Shown here: one piece after another, positions 25,186 through 34,384 of the stretch
Layout of the letters: each line of letters starts with the position of its first letter
Position numbering within the stretch: position 1 is the first letter of the stretch
Source of the DNA: a virus
Reading direction: 5' to 3' (one strand)
DNA length: 35,747 nt
Virus record (IMG/VR): IMGVR_UViG_3300025889_000409
Location: 1 to 35,747 of that record
Translations under genes and position numbers: made by a program
Notes under the pieces: model-generated
Seen by the model: the letters and a program-made list of their open reading frames with translations, nothing else
Database searches by the model: none
Told to the model about the DNA's origin: nothing

Positions 25186-28100
25186 TTAGAAATCTGCTAG
25201 TGTCGGACCTGCATTACCGAAGTTCCCGGTGTTTTGGTTGTTTGGAACATTTATAACTTGATTAGGGTTAGTAACCGATGTTTCAACAACTGGTCCTCCA
25301 TCAATGGTATCTGGAGATGGTTCATTAAAATCTGGTGAAGTAGATTGTGTTCCGTTATAAAATGCATTGTTTAATCCATCTGGTAAATAGTCCTGTGTTT
25401 CTGCAGGATTACCCGCATCATCTAAATAAGTATCAGAAGGTACTGAATCTTGTACCGGTGGAATAAATGGTTCATTGGTATTCAATGAATCTTCAATTAC
25501 TTCGATTAATCCATCAATATTATCATATTCGCCGATAATAAAGTCATCCGGTATAGCATCGATGATTGCATCATAATTTTCATATTCACCCGTAACTATA
25601 GCTCCATCGTCAGTTAAATCAATTTCAGCTTCATACGTAAACAATTCTCTAGTTACCGTAGGAAGAAGAGTATCTTTGCTACGTTCTAACAGATTAGGTT
25701 GAACTAATACACCAGTTAAACGATCTACACGTGCTGGTAACAACTGATTCAATTGTTGGAAGAATGATAGATCATACAAAGCAAATATACTAATATACGC
25801 ATTGATGTCATTGCTTTGTGCATATTTCTTCCAATAATCTAATGCAAACTGTGTTAACCTAGGATATGAATATTGCTCAGTATTACCTGGGTCTCCTATA
25901 TAATCATCAAGTATAGTATATCCTAACTGTGCAATGATATCTTCATCAATCATTGTTTGTGGAGAAAAATATACTCCTAGCTTTTTGCTGTCTGTAGGGG
26001 CATCATCTGAAGTACTACGAGTTGCTCTGGTAATAACATCTAAACTTCCAACTAATTCATTATCAGTTAAACGTATTTTGTTATCATCATAAGTTCCTGC
26101 AGCTATTGATATACCATCATAGTAATAAGTTTCTTCAAGAGAATCATATGGAGTATCATTGCTCCATCCTGCAAATGAAGCAGATATTCCTGATAAATTT
26201 GGTTCAACCCCTGATAAACTTGCAGTAGCAGTGTGATTAATTTTTTGTGATAATGGAGTTCGGAATACTAATTCATCATATGCGTCAACGTTACCATCAT
26301 ATGCAGCAGGAGCTTTAGTGTGGTTTTCAAAAGCATCATCTTGTAATGACGTGTTCCACAATCTTAATTCTTGAACTTGACCTTGCAAACGAACTGCACC
26401 TGTGCTCGTTCCTCCTATTACCAATGTTCCTGGATCTGATATTGAAGCAGTAGCGCTAGCTGACGTAGTAGCTACAATGTTACCATATTTAGATCTTTTT
26501 GCTACTACTTCTAATAAACTACCATTAGTTCTTAACACAGTGTTCAACCAACCACCATCAAACATTTCGATAGCAGCTGAAGCAGTTCCATTAATAAGTA
26601 TACTACCATAAGTTCCACTCTGGAAATCAATAGTTACATCATTACCGTCTATAGTATATAAGTGCATGGTTCCCGGAAGTGTAGGATTTTCTAACACATC
26701 ATCCGTACGGAATCTAAGTTCAACACTATTAACAGGTTCGTCATAATTAACGGTTACTGTTCCTGCAGAATTATTGATTAAATCTAATGCATAATCAAAA
26801 TTTAATTTTTCATATATAGGAACACGATTGATACGAGGACCGCCATATTCTTTAATTGTTATAAGAGTCTGCGGAATTCCATAACAAGCTAACAACGCTT
26901 GTATGCTTCGTTTAGTTCCTTTTGATTTAAGAAGTCCTGGTATGTTATTTACAATTCTGCGCCATATGGTATATGTTTGATCTTGAGCGGGTAAAGAATC
27001 TCCAGTAACAGAATTTGAACCAGTTAAAGGCGTACCAGTTTCATTCGTACCTAACAAATAACTCCAAAGTTCCTCTCCTTGTTTACCATCAACCAGATTC
27101 CACCCGAACTGTTTTGCTACAGAATATAACAATTCATTCGGCATACCTAATTTAGGATGTTCTTCACGCTCACTAATTTTAGTCATATTATTAATATACG
27201 TGTAAAGTACATCATAATGTTGACCTAACATGTTTATGAACGAAACTAATCCTAATTTATCAGTTTCTCGTTGTATATAATTTGGTAATGTATTAATTAA
27301 TGCATTGAAATTGAATGAGTCATATTCCTGTGCATTTGAAATTAAATTACTATACCATGTTTTAAATTGATTGCTATTTACTGAAACATTGGTATAAGGA
27401 CGAGTTGAATTTGTTTTCGGTACTGGAGTAATATAACTACCAGTTACTTCTGATACATTTGGATTTGGATGTGGTATTTCATTGTTAAACTGTATCGAAG
27501 AAGATTCATAATATAAAAATTTTTCAAAATTATCAAACATTCCAATCAATTGGTTAGCCTGTGTTTGAAAATCCGATGCATTTGTAGTTGCAACACTTCC
27601 ACTTATTTCGGATACAGCTATCGATTGTGAATTATAATATTCTAAAAGTTCTAGTTTATATCTAAAATTTTCAACCCGATCATATGCAGAACTATAAAAT
27701 ATGAAATTATTAAAATCCGAATAATCAATATTTAATTTTACGCCTTGCAAGCTACCAGAAAATGCAGCATCAATAATTTGCTGCGATGTTTGTATTCCAC
27801 TACCCAATAACTCAGTCCAGGCCTGGTATCCTGTTTCTGTAGATAAGTTTGCATCACTTACGGCATCCCAATTGGCACCTGCAAGCTGGTTAAACGTTTT
27901 AACTTGTGTTTCTGGTATAATGGATACCTTGTCAATGTAAGGCTGTTTACGTTCTTCTACGACCCATAAGCGAAAGTCTTTTTCAATTGTTTCTGGTAAC
28001 GGGTCGAATAATTTTACATACAAATACTCTCCGACAACAACGCTGTTGACAAAGTGTACCATTTCATTGCGACTAAAATTCAATAAGAATGTGCGATGCT

Positions 28101-28653
28101 GAAACGGTATAGAAATAAATCCGGTTGAGTTACCTACGGCTGTCTGGGCATTTGAATTCTGAATATCATCAGCAAAGTCTGCTAACTGTTGCAACGCATC
28201 CGTGTTGGTTTCATCAATTAATCGAAGTTTTAATTCCGTACGGTCTGGAGATATTTCTTCAATCTTAAGATATTGTTGGTCGAAACTACCTATCAAGTTC
28301 TTGAAGAAATTTACTGCTATTCTGTAATTTCCTAAATTAACACCTAGAGATTCAAATTCATTGTATATATCAATTGATACCGGTTGATTCAGTGTTAACT
28401 GTGTGCCAGCAGCATCAAAATATACAGAAGTAGGTACATGTTGAACCTGATGATTACCAGTTATCCATGTTTCACCAGAATATATGTGAAGCTCGGTGCG
28501 GTAGTCTGTAGTTTGTAAGGCTATACCCGGATCTGAGATGTAACTGTAATAGTTTGTCTCAAATAAATTTAACAGTTTTTGTGGATATCGCTGAGCTGAT
28601 ACCGCACCTTGTGCTGCTAAAATTTGTTCGATATTTTTATATTGAGTTAACAT
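25186..28653 (-). CDS. Giant baseplate/tail protein with LamG-like region, 1155 aa
   Basis: This is the largest structural protein in the window. The N-terminal half (about 1-560) is mixed helix and strand, starting MLTQYKNIEQILAAQGAVSA. Around residues 565-620 is a conserved-looking block, NNIPGLLKSKGTKRSIQALL followed by YGIPQTLITIKEYGG, of the kind seen in baseplate-associated tail proteins. Residues about 635-775 resemble a LamG sandwich (LRFRTDD, then GTMHLYTIDGNDVTIDF, then VQELRLWNTSL). The last 150 residues are acidic, Pro/Asn-rich and probably disordered. The gene follows gp6 by three genes, near the position of T4 gene 7 (1032 aa), but no gp7 motif is recognised. It starts 5 nt from the stop of the 399-aa gene, in the same unit. 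Confidence 0.87.
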   Translation of the reverse strand: MLTQYKNIEQILAAQGAVSAQRYPQKLLNLFETNYYSYISDPGIALQTTDYRTELHIYSGETWITGNHQVQHVPTSVYFDAAGTQLTLNQPVSIDIYNEFESLGVNLGNYRIAVNFFKNLIGSFDQQYLKIEEISPDRTELKLRLIDETNTDALQQLADFADDIQNSNAQTAVGNSTGFISIPFQHRTFLLNFSRNEMVHFVNSVVVGEYLYVKLFDPLPETIEKDFRLWVVEERKQPYIDKVSIIPETQVKTFNQLAGANWDAVSDANLSTETGYQAWTELLGSGIQTSQQIIDAAFSGSLQGVKLNIDYSDFNNFIFYSSAYDRVENFRYKLELLEYYNSQSIAVSEISGSVATTNASDFQTQANQLIGMFDNFEKFLYYESSSIQFNNEIPHPNPNVSEVTGSYITPVPKTNSTRPYTNVSVNSNQFKTWYSNLISNAQEYDSFNFNALINTLPNYIQRETDKLGLVSFINMLGQHYDVLYTYINNMTKISEREEHPKLGMPNELLYSVAKQFGWNLVDGKQGEELWSYLLGTNETGTPLTGSNSVTGDSLPAQDQTYTIWRRIVNNIPGLLKSKGTKRSIQALLACYGIPQTLITIKEYGGPRINRVPIYEKLNFDYALDLINNSAGTVTVNYDEPVNSVELRFRTDDVLENPTLPGTMHLYTIDGNDVTIDFQSGTYGSILINGTASAAIEMFDGGWLNTVLRTNGSLLEVVAKRSKYGNIVATTSASATASISDPGTLVIGGTSTGAVRLQGQVQELRLWNTSLQDDAFENHTKAPAAYDGNVDAYDELVFRTPLSQKINHTATASLSGVEPNLSGISASFAGWSNDTPYDSLEETYYYDGISIAAGTYDDNKIRLTDNELVGSLDVITRATRSTSDDAPTDSKKLGVYFSPQTMIDEDIIAQLGYTILDDYIGDPGNTEQYSYPRLTQFALDYWKKYAQSNDINAYISIFALYDLSFFQQLNQLLPARVDRLTGVLVQPNLLERSKDTLLPTVTRELFTYEAEIDLTDDGAIVTGEYENYDAIIDAIPDDFIIGEYDNIDGLIEVIEDSLNTNEPFIPPVQDSVPSDTYLDDAGNPAETQDYLPDGLNNAFYNGTQSTSPDFNEPSPDTIDGGPVVETSVTNPNQVINVPNNQNTGNFGNAGPTLADF

Positions 28654-28658
28654 CTTGA

Positions 28659-29858
28659 TTAATCAATTTCGTTATTATTTTCATCAACGTTTTGCGAAGC
28701 ATCTGTAATAGACCATTGAGTTGGAGATTGTAAAAGGGTATGTATAGAAACCCGGCCAGATTGGTTTTCGGTATAAGGAATGTCAACAAATTGTCCAACT
28801 AATGCCCCAATATTGAATTGGTCTCCATCCTGGAAATCTTCATTTGGTATGATTATATCATATTCTGAAATTTTAGTTGTATTTGCATCAATAAATGCAG
28901 TTTGCTGCCCTGCATCTACAGTTAATTCCCTGAAGTCTCGTATAACAATTCCAGTTTCAAATTCCCGCTTAATCAATGAAAAGTAAACAGTACCAATACT
29001 TGATTGATTTACGAATATACTAGTATATTTGGTACGTGCATTAGATGCATATAACTCTGCATCAGCCTGAGTGATATTCAATTGATCGGTCAAGTAGTCT
29101 ACTAATGCATCTTCTGCTGCATCTAGATCGCCTCGATTATCAAAAACAAAACGATTATAATAAATTAGTCCATTACCACCACTAAACAAAATGCTATTCC
29201 AATCAGATTCTGTAATTACACTATTTCTAATAAAATCAGATAAGTTACTATATGATGCTTTTACAGTTCCAAAATTCGGATCCCATCTCGAGTTTGCTAA
29301 ATCAATTCCATATGAAGTATATCTATGTGCTAATCTGATACGCATTCGTAAACCATCAACTGCTAGTTCTTTTATCTCCGGAGTTATTGTGTATGCATTA
29401 GTATTGAGTTGAGGCTGGCCAGCTAACACAGTATCCATTAAAACACCAGAATAAAGTGTAGTTTCTCTCAACGTCCAATCTTCACTAGGTCTGTATTTTG
29501 CATACACTAAATCTACTAAATCATCAATACCAAATCCTTCAAACGAAATCTCTGGTACTGCAACATTCTCTGCAGGAAATCTAAAATATTTAAATCTAGT
29601 ATCTATGTTGCGAATCACACTAGAATTCACATATCGTAAAGAAGTTGCTTCTAATACTAAATTCTGATTGTCGGTTGCACCTTGATTCACAATGATATTA
29701 CCATTATCATCACGTTCTACAAAATCCGGATTATTTGATTGATATACTAATCCATTTTCTATATAAGGAACAGCACCAGGAGGATTTGTTTGTTGTGATG
29801 GTACTAAATTACCACCAGGTGTAAATACAGGTGTAGTATTGTTTGGATTACTTGGCAT
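28659..29858 (-). CDS. Virion structural protein, baseplate cluster, 399 aa
   Basis: The family is not recognised. The N-terminal 60 residues are Pro/Asn/Gly-rich and probably extended. They are followed by a structured region with RYVNSSVIRNIDTRFKYFRF and then FEGFGIDDLVDLVYAKYRPS. Near residues 240-300 is a helical part (DNRGDLDAAEDALVDYLTDQ), and the C-terminus is Asn/Glu-rich. It shares one base with the stop and start of the upstream 384-aa gene (TAATG), implying coupled translation, and is followed at 5 nt by the 1155-aa gene. The context places it in the baseplate or tail periphery. Confidence 0.84.
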   Translation of the reverse strand: MPSNPNNTTPVFTPGGNLVPSQQTNPPGAVPYIENGLVYQSNNPDFVERDDNGNIIVNQGATDNQNLVLEATSLRYVNSSVIRNIDTRFKYFRFPAENVAVPEISFEGFGIDDLVDLVYAKYRPSEDWTLRETTLYSGVLMDTVLAGQPQLNTNAYTITPEIKELAVDGLRMRIRLAHRYTSYGIDLANSRWDPNFGTVKASYSNLSDFIRNSVITESDWNSILFSGGNGLIYYNRFVFDNRGDLDAAEDALVDYLTDQLNITQADAELYASNARTKYTSIFVNQSSIGTVYFSLIKREFETGIVIRDFRELTVDAGQQTAFIDANTTKISEYDIIIPNEDFQDGDQFNIGALVGQFVDIPYTENQSGRVSIHTLLQSPTQWSITDASQNVDENNNEID

Positions 29859-31012
29859 TATCTAATAACTTTAAAATAATATTCATCGTCAATGCGTTGC
29901 TCAGTGAATCCATCTACAATTTTAAATTCTAAACGATAATAACGTTCAGGCATAAAACTATTCATATCAATGTAAATGAAGTTACTTGTTTCATCGCAAC
30001 TAACTTTATTATAAATATTATCAAAAGGAATTATGACTTCATCTGTGTTAGCATCCAATATTGAGTAATATGTTGTCGTCGGAAAACGTTTAACTGTTTG
30101 CAACGGATACAGATTGGTAGGTGATTTTCTAGGATATCTGTCACGTCCATACAATCTAACCTTTACTATGTCAGTGTCACGGTATTCTGCTTTGAGTTTA
30201 GTATACATTGCAAATGATTCTAAATTCACTTCCGGCAGCGTGTTATCGTATGTTGCATTGTCCCAATACATTACAAGTCTAGGAACATAAATAGTATGCG
30301 TTTCTCGACTGAAAAATCTGATATATCCTTGTTTGTTGTTATCAGCTTCATCTGACTCAGAAAACTTGAGCAAGAATCCGTTATTTTCTACGTCTTTCAA
30401 ATTAGATCCAGATATCCATAATTGAACTGCCTCAGTAACATCCATGTTAATATCAGTTGGACGATATGAAAATGCTTCTGATTCATCTAAACCAGGCTGA
30501 AAGAAATATGATGTGTTAAAAGAAGAAGTGTTAAATAAAGCTGAACCACTTTGATACAACCAACTACCTCCCGCACCAGAACCAGATACATAAAGACTTG
30601 TGCCTGGTATATTAATTTCTTGTGAACTAGATATCCATGCAGATCCACTAAGTGGCTGATCCCATGCAACACCATTAGTTACAACGGGGTTTGAATTTTC
30701 AAATCCAGTACCATTAATCCATTCCTGTCCTACAACCAATGCATCGATAGTGTATTCTGCTGGTAAATTTTTTGCGTGGGTTGTGAATAGTTGCAAAACG
30801 AATTTACAATCTTTAACATCTACACTATATTTAGACAACGCAGCATTAACTTCATCCATATCAAATTTCAATACAGATCTGGACTTTTGTAGTGTCTCTC
30901 CGTCTGTTGCTAAACGTTTACCAACTTCAAGTATTTCGTCAATACCAGTATTACGAGTCGGTGATGACTCATATAACGTGGCATCTGATTCTGCGTAAAA
31001 TATTCTAAACAT
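29858..31012 (-). CDS. Virion structural protein with DNRLRE-like region, 384 aa
   Basis: The N-terminal 200 residues have the order of a DNRLRE-type beta sandwich. ATLYESSPTRNTGIDEILEV is followed by SRSVLKFDM, then DALVVGQEWINGTG, and finally a segment with MDVTEAVQLWISG and NGFLLKFSESDEA. Such domains occur in cell-surface and carbohydrate-interacting proteins. A Gly/Ser-rich loop (about 145-175) sits inside it. The C-terminal half (about 250-384) is a second beta domain with DIVKVRLYGRDRYPRK and ends YYFKVIR. It starts 12 nt after the 151-aa gene in the unit downstream of gp6. The domain call is by eye and moderate in strength. A tail or baseplate location is inferred. Confidence 0.83.
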   Translation of the reverse strand: MFRIFYAESDATLYESSPTRNTGIDEILEVGKRLATDGETLQKSRSVLKFDMDEVNAALSKYSVDVKDCKFVLQLFTTHAKNLPAEYTIDALVVGQEWINGTGFENSNPVVTNGVAWDQPLSGSAWISSSQEINIPGTSLYVSGSGAGGSWLYQSGSALFNTSSFNTSYFFQPGLDESEAFSYRPTDINMDVTEAVQLWISGSNLKDVENNGFLLKFSESDEADNNKQGYIRFFSRETHTIYVPRLVMYWDNATYDNTLPEVNLESFAMYTKLKAEYRDTDIVKVRLYGRDRYPRKSPTNLYPLQTVKRFPTTTYYSILDANTDEVIIPFDNIYNKVSCDETSNFIYIDMNSFMPERYYRLEFKIVDGFTEQRIDDEYYFKVIR

Positions 31013-31024
31013 CGTGTCTTATCT

Positions 31025-31480
31025 TTATAATGAACCGGTACCTAAACTAATTTGTAAACAACTTCCACTTCGCCATAATTGTCCGTTAACTCCCGGATCT
31101 GTTGTTGGCAATGAAGCTGTGTAAAATAAAATGGTTCCTTGTGTTATAAATGTATTTGATACATCTAATCTGTTAAATGATGCACTAGTTGCCGTTACTG
31201 ATGACCCATTCACATATGATGCAGATTGTGCATTGGCAACATAACTTGCTGTTTGTGCGGTTTCTACATATGATGCTGTTTGTGCAAGTGTAACATAACT
31301 TGCGGTGTCAGCTGTACCTGTTAAGTTTCCAATTAAACTTCCGGTAATATCCAAAGAACCGGAAATAGCAACTGATTCTAACGTGTTACCAGTTAAAACA
31401 TCATATAAATCAGAAACAAAACTTGCTGAAATAAGTCCACCATTCACAATTTGTGCACGGTTATCGTTCAATACGCCCAT
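31025..31480 (-). CDS. Short fibre-like protein with TASYV repeats, 151 aa
   Basis: The protein is small, Ser/Thr/Gly-rich and fibre-like. Residues 59-94 are four 9-residue repeats of TASYV plus four residues (TLAQ, ETAQ, ANAQ, NGSS), a periodic pattern suited to a triple-stranded fibre or beta-helix. Upstream are GSLDITGSLIGNLTG strands. The end has TTDPGVNGQLWRSGSCLQIS, a common fibre-tip phrase. It has its own ATATTTATA box 16 nt before the ATG and starts a four-gene unit with the 384-, 399- and 1155-aa proteins. The function as a small tail fibre or fibre-linker is inferred from composition and place. Confidence 0.84.
   Translation of the reverse strand: MGVLNDNRAQIVNGGLISASFVSDLYDVLTGNTLESVAISGSLDITGSLIGNLTGTADTASYVTLAQTASYVETAQTASYVANAQSASYVNGSSVTATSASFNRLDVSNTFITQGTILFYTASLPTTDPGVNGQLWRSGSCLQISLGTGSL
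31199..31306 (-). repeat. Four 27-bp tandem repeats encoding TASYV units
   Basis: Four in-frame 27-nt units encode TASYVTLAQ, TASYVETAQ, TASYVANAQ and SASYVNGSS. The coding strand alternates between GCAAGTTATGTT and GCATCATATGT for the core, so the units have diverged at silent positions rather than being recent copies. Confidence 0.85.
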
Positions 31481-31496
31481 GATATATTCTTTTTAA

Positions 31497-31505
31497 TATA
31501 AATAT
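31497..31505 (-). promoter_or_regulatory. Putative late promoter box ATATTTATA
   Basis: The copy lies 16 nt upstream of the 151-aa fibre-like gene. It is followed on the coding strand by TTAAAAAGAATATATC before the ATG. It separates the wedge unit (gp25, gp6) from the tail-protein unit. Confidence 0.6.
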
Positions 31506-31510
31506 AAGTC

Positions 31511-33391
31511 CTAGTAATTAATTACTCGACCTTTTATATCTGAATCTGGGAATTTGATTTCGAAAATGCTTGGATCTAAAGAAGGATACACAATTCCATT
31601 GCGTGTAGCAGAAGTCAAATCATATTGATTTCCAGAATAACCTAACTCAGTATCAAATTTATTATTCATGGTTACACTAACCACGTTTTGAACTCCTTTT
31701 GTGCTCCCTATAATATTAACAACTTCTGATTTTATGATAGGTTGATTGATCTGCCAACGGTCAATATTGAAATAATCTTTAAGATTTGCTATACAATCCA
31801 ATAACACTGAATTGCTGTTATAATTAGGTAATACCGTTATTTCAAAATCTAAACCTACATTAATAACAAATGCATCTTTAATGTTAATTGCATCAGTTAA
31901 TATTCGATAATAGTCTAAGTACGTTTTAAGATTTTCTTTGATTGCTTGATTCAAGTTAACTAGTTGTTTACTCCCATTAAAACCTAACACATACAAATTC
32001 ATTGCGAACGGATTAGGACTATTTTCTTCAATGATCTGTTGTTGTGTTAATTGATCATCAGGTACAATATATGCTTTTGCTACACTACCAAATTTTGCTG
32101 GCATAGAATAACAACGTATAATATAATCCTGTATAGTAACTGACCGATTCTGTGTAGCAAAATTAGTTACAGCTGCTGTTTTTACATCAATTAAACTATC
32201 TGCTGGCTTCGCTCCAATTGCTGCTGACATATTATCTACTGCTAAACTACGTTTTGCAAAATTAAGTGTAGATCTAGAAACTGTGGAATTTACATTATCA
32301 ATAAATTCAACAAAATCAACCTTTTTAATCGTATTAGGTTCTGCATTATCAGTTATTCCGTTTCCGACAGTATATGTTACAGTTAATGTAGTATTCGAAG
32401 GAGCTTGTCCATATGCTCTAGTATATAAAAAATTTGATGGATCTATATCGACATCAATTGGTCTTCGAAATCCTGCTAACCCGTTTCCTACGTTATCTGC
32501 ATTCGGAATAACCTCTTCATCATTATTATCTGATATACCCGGTCCGAATTGTATTTCTAATTTATTATCACTACGTAATCTAGTTACATATCGTTTAGAA
32601 GTTTTTCTTAATTTTAATAAACTAGGAACTGAACTTCTGTATTGACTTAATACTGGGTCATTTTCTGCTAAATTTGGAACTTCTTCGAATAACGTATCTT
32701 GACCTAAATATGGTACTTGGTACCAATTGTCACCATCTGACTCTTCAATACTAATAATATCAATTACATTTGTATCTGGTAATACTACTTTATCATATGG
32801 TACAGGAGAATTAAATGTAAATGTAGCAGTTTTAACTGTGCCGGAAACAGCACGTGAAGATTTTTTTAATAAATAGTATATTGGTAAATTGGTTGTATCA
32901 TCAGTTTCATATATAGTTATATCAGTAGGATTAAATGATGATGATACCGAAAAATCTATAGAATCCAACGTGCGAAACTGAGCTGGGCCTGATTCTTGCA
33001 AAACTCGCATACCGGGACGAATTTGTAATGCATACGTAAAATCCGGACGTACATTTGCACCTGTACCAATTGCAGGTACCAATTGATATACATCTAAATC
33101 TACATAAGATGGTACTGCATTTTTTGCTATATATCCTAATGTTCTTGCAAGATTATATATATTTGCTTTTTCAGATGCTTGATCTAATAATGATTCTTTT
33201 AAATTATTATCCGCATAATATGATAAAACGTCACCTACGTATGCAGATAACTCTAATAACATGGTACCTGGATCGGATTCGTTAAAATCTGTATATGTAT
33301 TTGGAAAATATTGTTTAGTAAAATCAATTAAATTTTTTCTAAATTGACCAAAATCTTTTCCTAGATATGATATATCTTTTTTTATTTCCAT
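31511..33391 (-). CDS. 6: Baseplate wedge protein gp6
   Basis: In T4, gp6 forms the continuous inner ring of the baseplate wedges and belongs to the same fold family as P2 gpJ. The 626-aa length is close to T4 gp6 (660 aa). The N-terminal 60 residues carry the family hallmark: FTKQYFPNTYTDFNESDPG (about 28-46), then AYVGDVLSYYADNNLKES and an LARTLGY helix. The middle is beta-rich, and the last 150 residues fit the C-terminal dimerisation domain (LKDYFNIDRWQINQPIIKSE). The gene follows gp25 by 4 nt, the same pairing seen in many contractile-tail phages and in related injection systems. Confidence 0.93.
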   Translation of the reverse strand: MEIKKDISYLGKDFGQFRKNLIDFTKQYFPNTYTDFNESDPGTMLLELSAYVGDVLSYYADNNLKESLLDQASEKANIYNLARTLGYIAKNAVPSYVDLDVYQLVPAIGTGANVRPDFTYALQIRPGMRVLQESGPAQFRTLDSIDFSVSSSFNPTDITIYETDDTTNLPIYYLLKKSSRAVSGTVKTATFTFNSPVPYDKVVLPDTNVIDIISIEESDGDNWYQVPYLGQDTLFEEVPNLAENDPVLSQYRSSVPSLLKLRKTSKRYVTRLRSDNKLEIQFGPGISDNNDEEVIPNADNVGNGLAGFRRPIDVDIDPSNFLYTRAYGQAPSNTTLTVTYTVGNGITDNAEPNTIKKVDFVEFIDNVNSTVSRSTLNFAKRSLAVDNMSAAIGAKPADSLIDVKTAAVTNFATQNRSVTIQDYIIRCYSMPAKFGSVAKAYIVPDDQLTQQQIIEENSPNPFAMNLYVLGFNGSKQLVNLNQAIKENLKTYLDYYRILTDAINIKDAFVINVGLDFEITVLPNYNSNSVLLDCIANLKDYFNIDRWQINQPIIKSEVVNIIGSTKGVQNVVSVTMNNKFDTELGYSGNQYDLTSATRNGIVYPSLDPSIFEIKFPDSDIKGRVINY

Positions 33392-33395
33392 GATG

Positions 33396-33845
33396 TTATT
33401 CTGTTACTACATTTCCGTTTTCAGTAAAAATTGCAATCGGCTCACCAGAAAATTGTCCTAATGCCCATTTAATTTTTATAAAAATATCATATTGTATAGA
33501 TGGATCTGTGTTTGCAGATTCAATTTCAATATCTTCAATTGTTATATAAGGTAACCAAGCTGCTACAGGTTGATTAATAGAATCATTTATTCGCTGTTTT
33601 AAAATATCTGAAACTGGATTAAAAACTAAACGAAGTAAATCAGATCCAAAGCTTGGATGATATAGTCGTTCTCCTTTAGTAGTCATTAACAAATTTATTA
33701 AATTTACTCGAGCTTGTTCGGAATTAGAAAACGTAGATCTAATTACATTTTCTTCGCCTAATACAAACTTAACCCCAATACCTCGAGCTTGTAACGAATT
33801 TTGTATCGTTTCATTATTAATATTATTTAAAACTACGAATCCCAA
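33396..33845 (-). CDS. 25: Baseplate wedge protein gp25 (GPW/gp25 family)
   Basis: gp25 sits at the core of each baseplate wedge and contacts the sheath. The 149-aa length fits T4 gp25 (132 aa) with a short extension. Family features are ARVNLINLLMTTKGERLYHP (about 45-64) followed by SFGSDL, LLRLVFNPVSDILKQRINDS, and a final strand IAIFTEN. The start is TTG at 33843-33845, because the frame meets a TAA three codons further upstream and the next Met (Met54) lies inside the conserved domain. The gene lies 2 nt from the stop of the 164-aa gene and directly before gp6. Confidence 0.94.
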   Translation of the reverse strand: MGFVVLNNINNETIQNSLQARGIGVKFVLGEENVIRSTFSNSEQARVNLINLLMTTKGERLYHPSFGSDLLRLVFNPVSDILKQRINDSINQPVAAWLPYITIEDIEIESANTDPSIQYDIFIKIKWALGQFSGEPIAIFTENGNVVTE

Positions 33846-33847
33846 TT

Positions 33848-34342
33848 TTATTTACCTCGCTTTTTATCTATCGCCTTCATTAACGCAGAATAATCTCTTG
33901 TCATTGCTTTTGCAACCATTGGATCTACTTCCATGTTTTTACCTGTCTCTGGATCAGTCATGACCGATGGAGCCGCCATATTGCGTTGCACCGGCATTTT
34001 TCTAGCAGCACCGAAATTCATAGCATCTGCAGACGTCATTGTGATATCTTCTGTCATCAATTCCGCATATGAATTCATGTCTAACGGAGTATTTTCTCGC
34101 AAAGATTCTGTATCATTTAAAATATTAGAAAACTTGTTTTCTTTGAAATTAACTTTGCGCTTTGGTTTCGGTTGTGCCGACGTTTTAACTGGTGCCGTTT
34201 TAGAAACAACATCCGTTTTCATTTCATTTATTGTAGATTGTAACCCTTCTTGCAGTATTTCAGATAGTTCTTCTTTAATTACTTTACGAACCTCCTCAGC
34301 TACTACTTGTTTTAAAACTGAAATTAATTTTGATTGACTCAT
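33848..34342 (-). CDS. Coiled-coil hypothetical protein before gp25, 164 aa
   Basis: No family is recognised. The N-terminal 45 residues are a charged amphipathic helix (KLISVLKQVVAEEVRKVIKE) likely to form a coiled coil. The middle is basic and flexible (KTAPVKTSAQPKPKRKVNFK). The C-terminal 80 residues contain Met-rich short helices ending DYSALMKAIDKKRGK. There is no membrane segment. It heads the unit with gp25 and gp6 behind an ATATTTATA box 13 nt upstream, so a baseplate-assembly or scaffold-like role is plausible from context only. Confidence 0.82.
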   Translation of the reverse strand: MSQSKLISVLKQVVAEEVRKVIKEELSEILQEGLQSTINEMKTDVVSKTAPVKTSAQPKPKRKVNFKENKFSNILNDTESLRENTPLDMNSYAELMTEDITMTSADAMNFGAARKMPVQRNMAAPSVMTDPETGKNMEVDPMVAKAMTRDYSALMKAIDKKRGK

Positions 34343-34355
34343 AATTACTTTTTTA

Positions 34356-34364
34356 TATAAATAT
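34356..34364 (-). promoter_or_regulatory. Putative late promoter box ATATTTATA
   Basis: The copy lies 13 nt upstream of the 164-aa gene, followed on the coding strand by TATAAAAAAGTAATT and the ATG. It would drive the gp25-gp6 wedge unit. Confidence 0.6.
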
Positions 34365-34384
34365 TAATATGTATGATTTATAGG

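Noticed and set aside
30010-30018. A twelfth exact TATAAATAT inside the 384-aa gene
   Set aside because: It lies within coding sequence and is not followed on the minus strand by a start codon at the usual 12-30 nt spacing. It probably arises by chance from the codons for DNIYNK.
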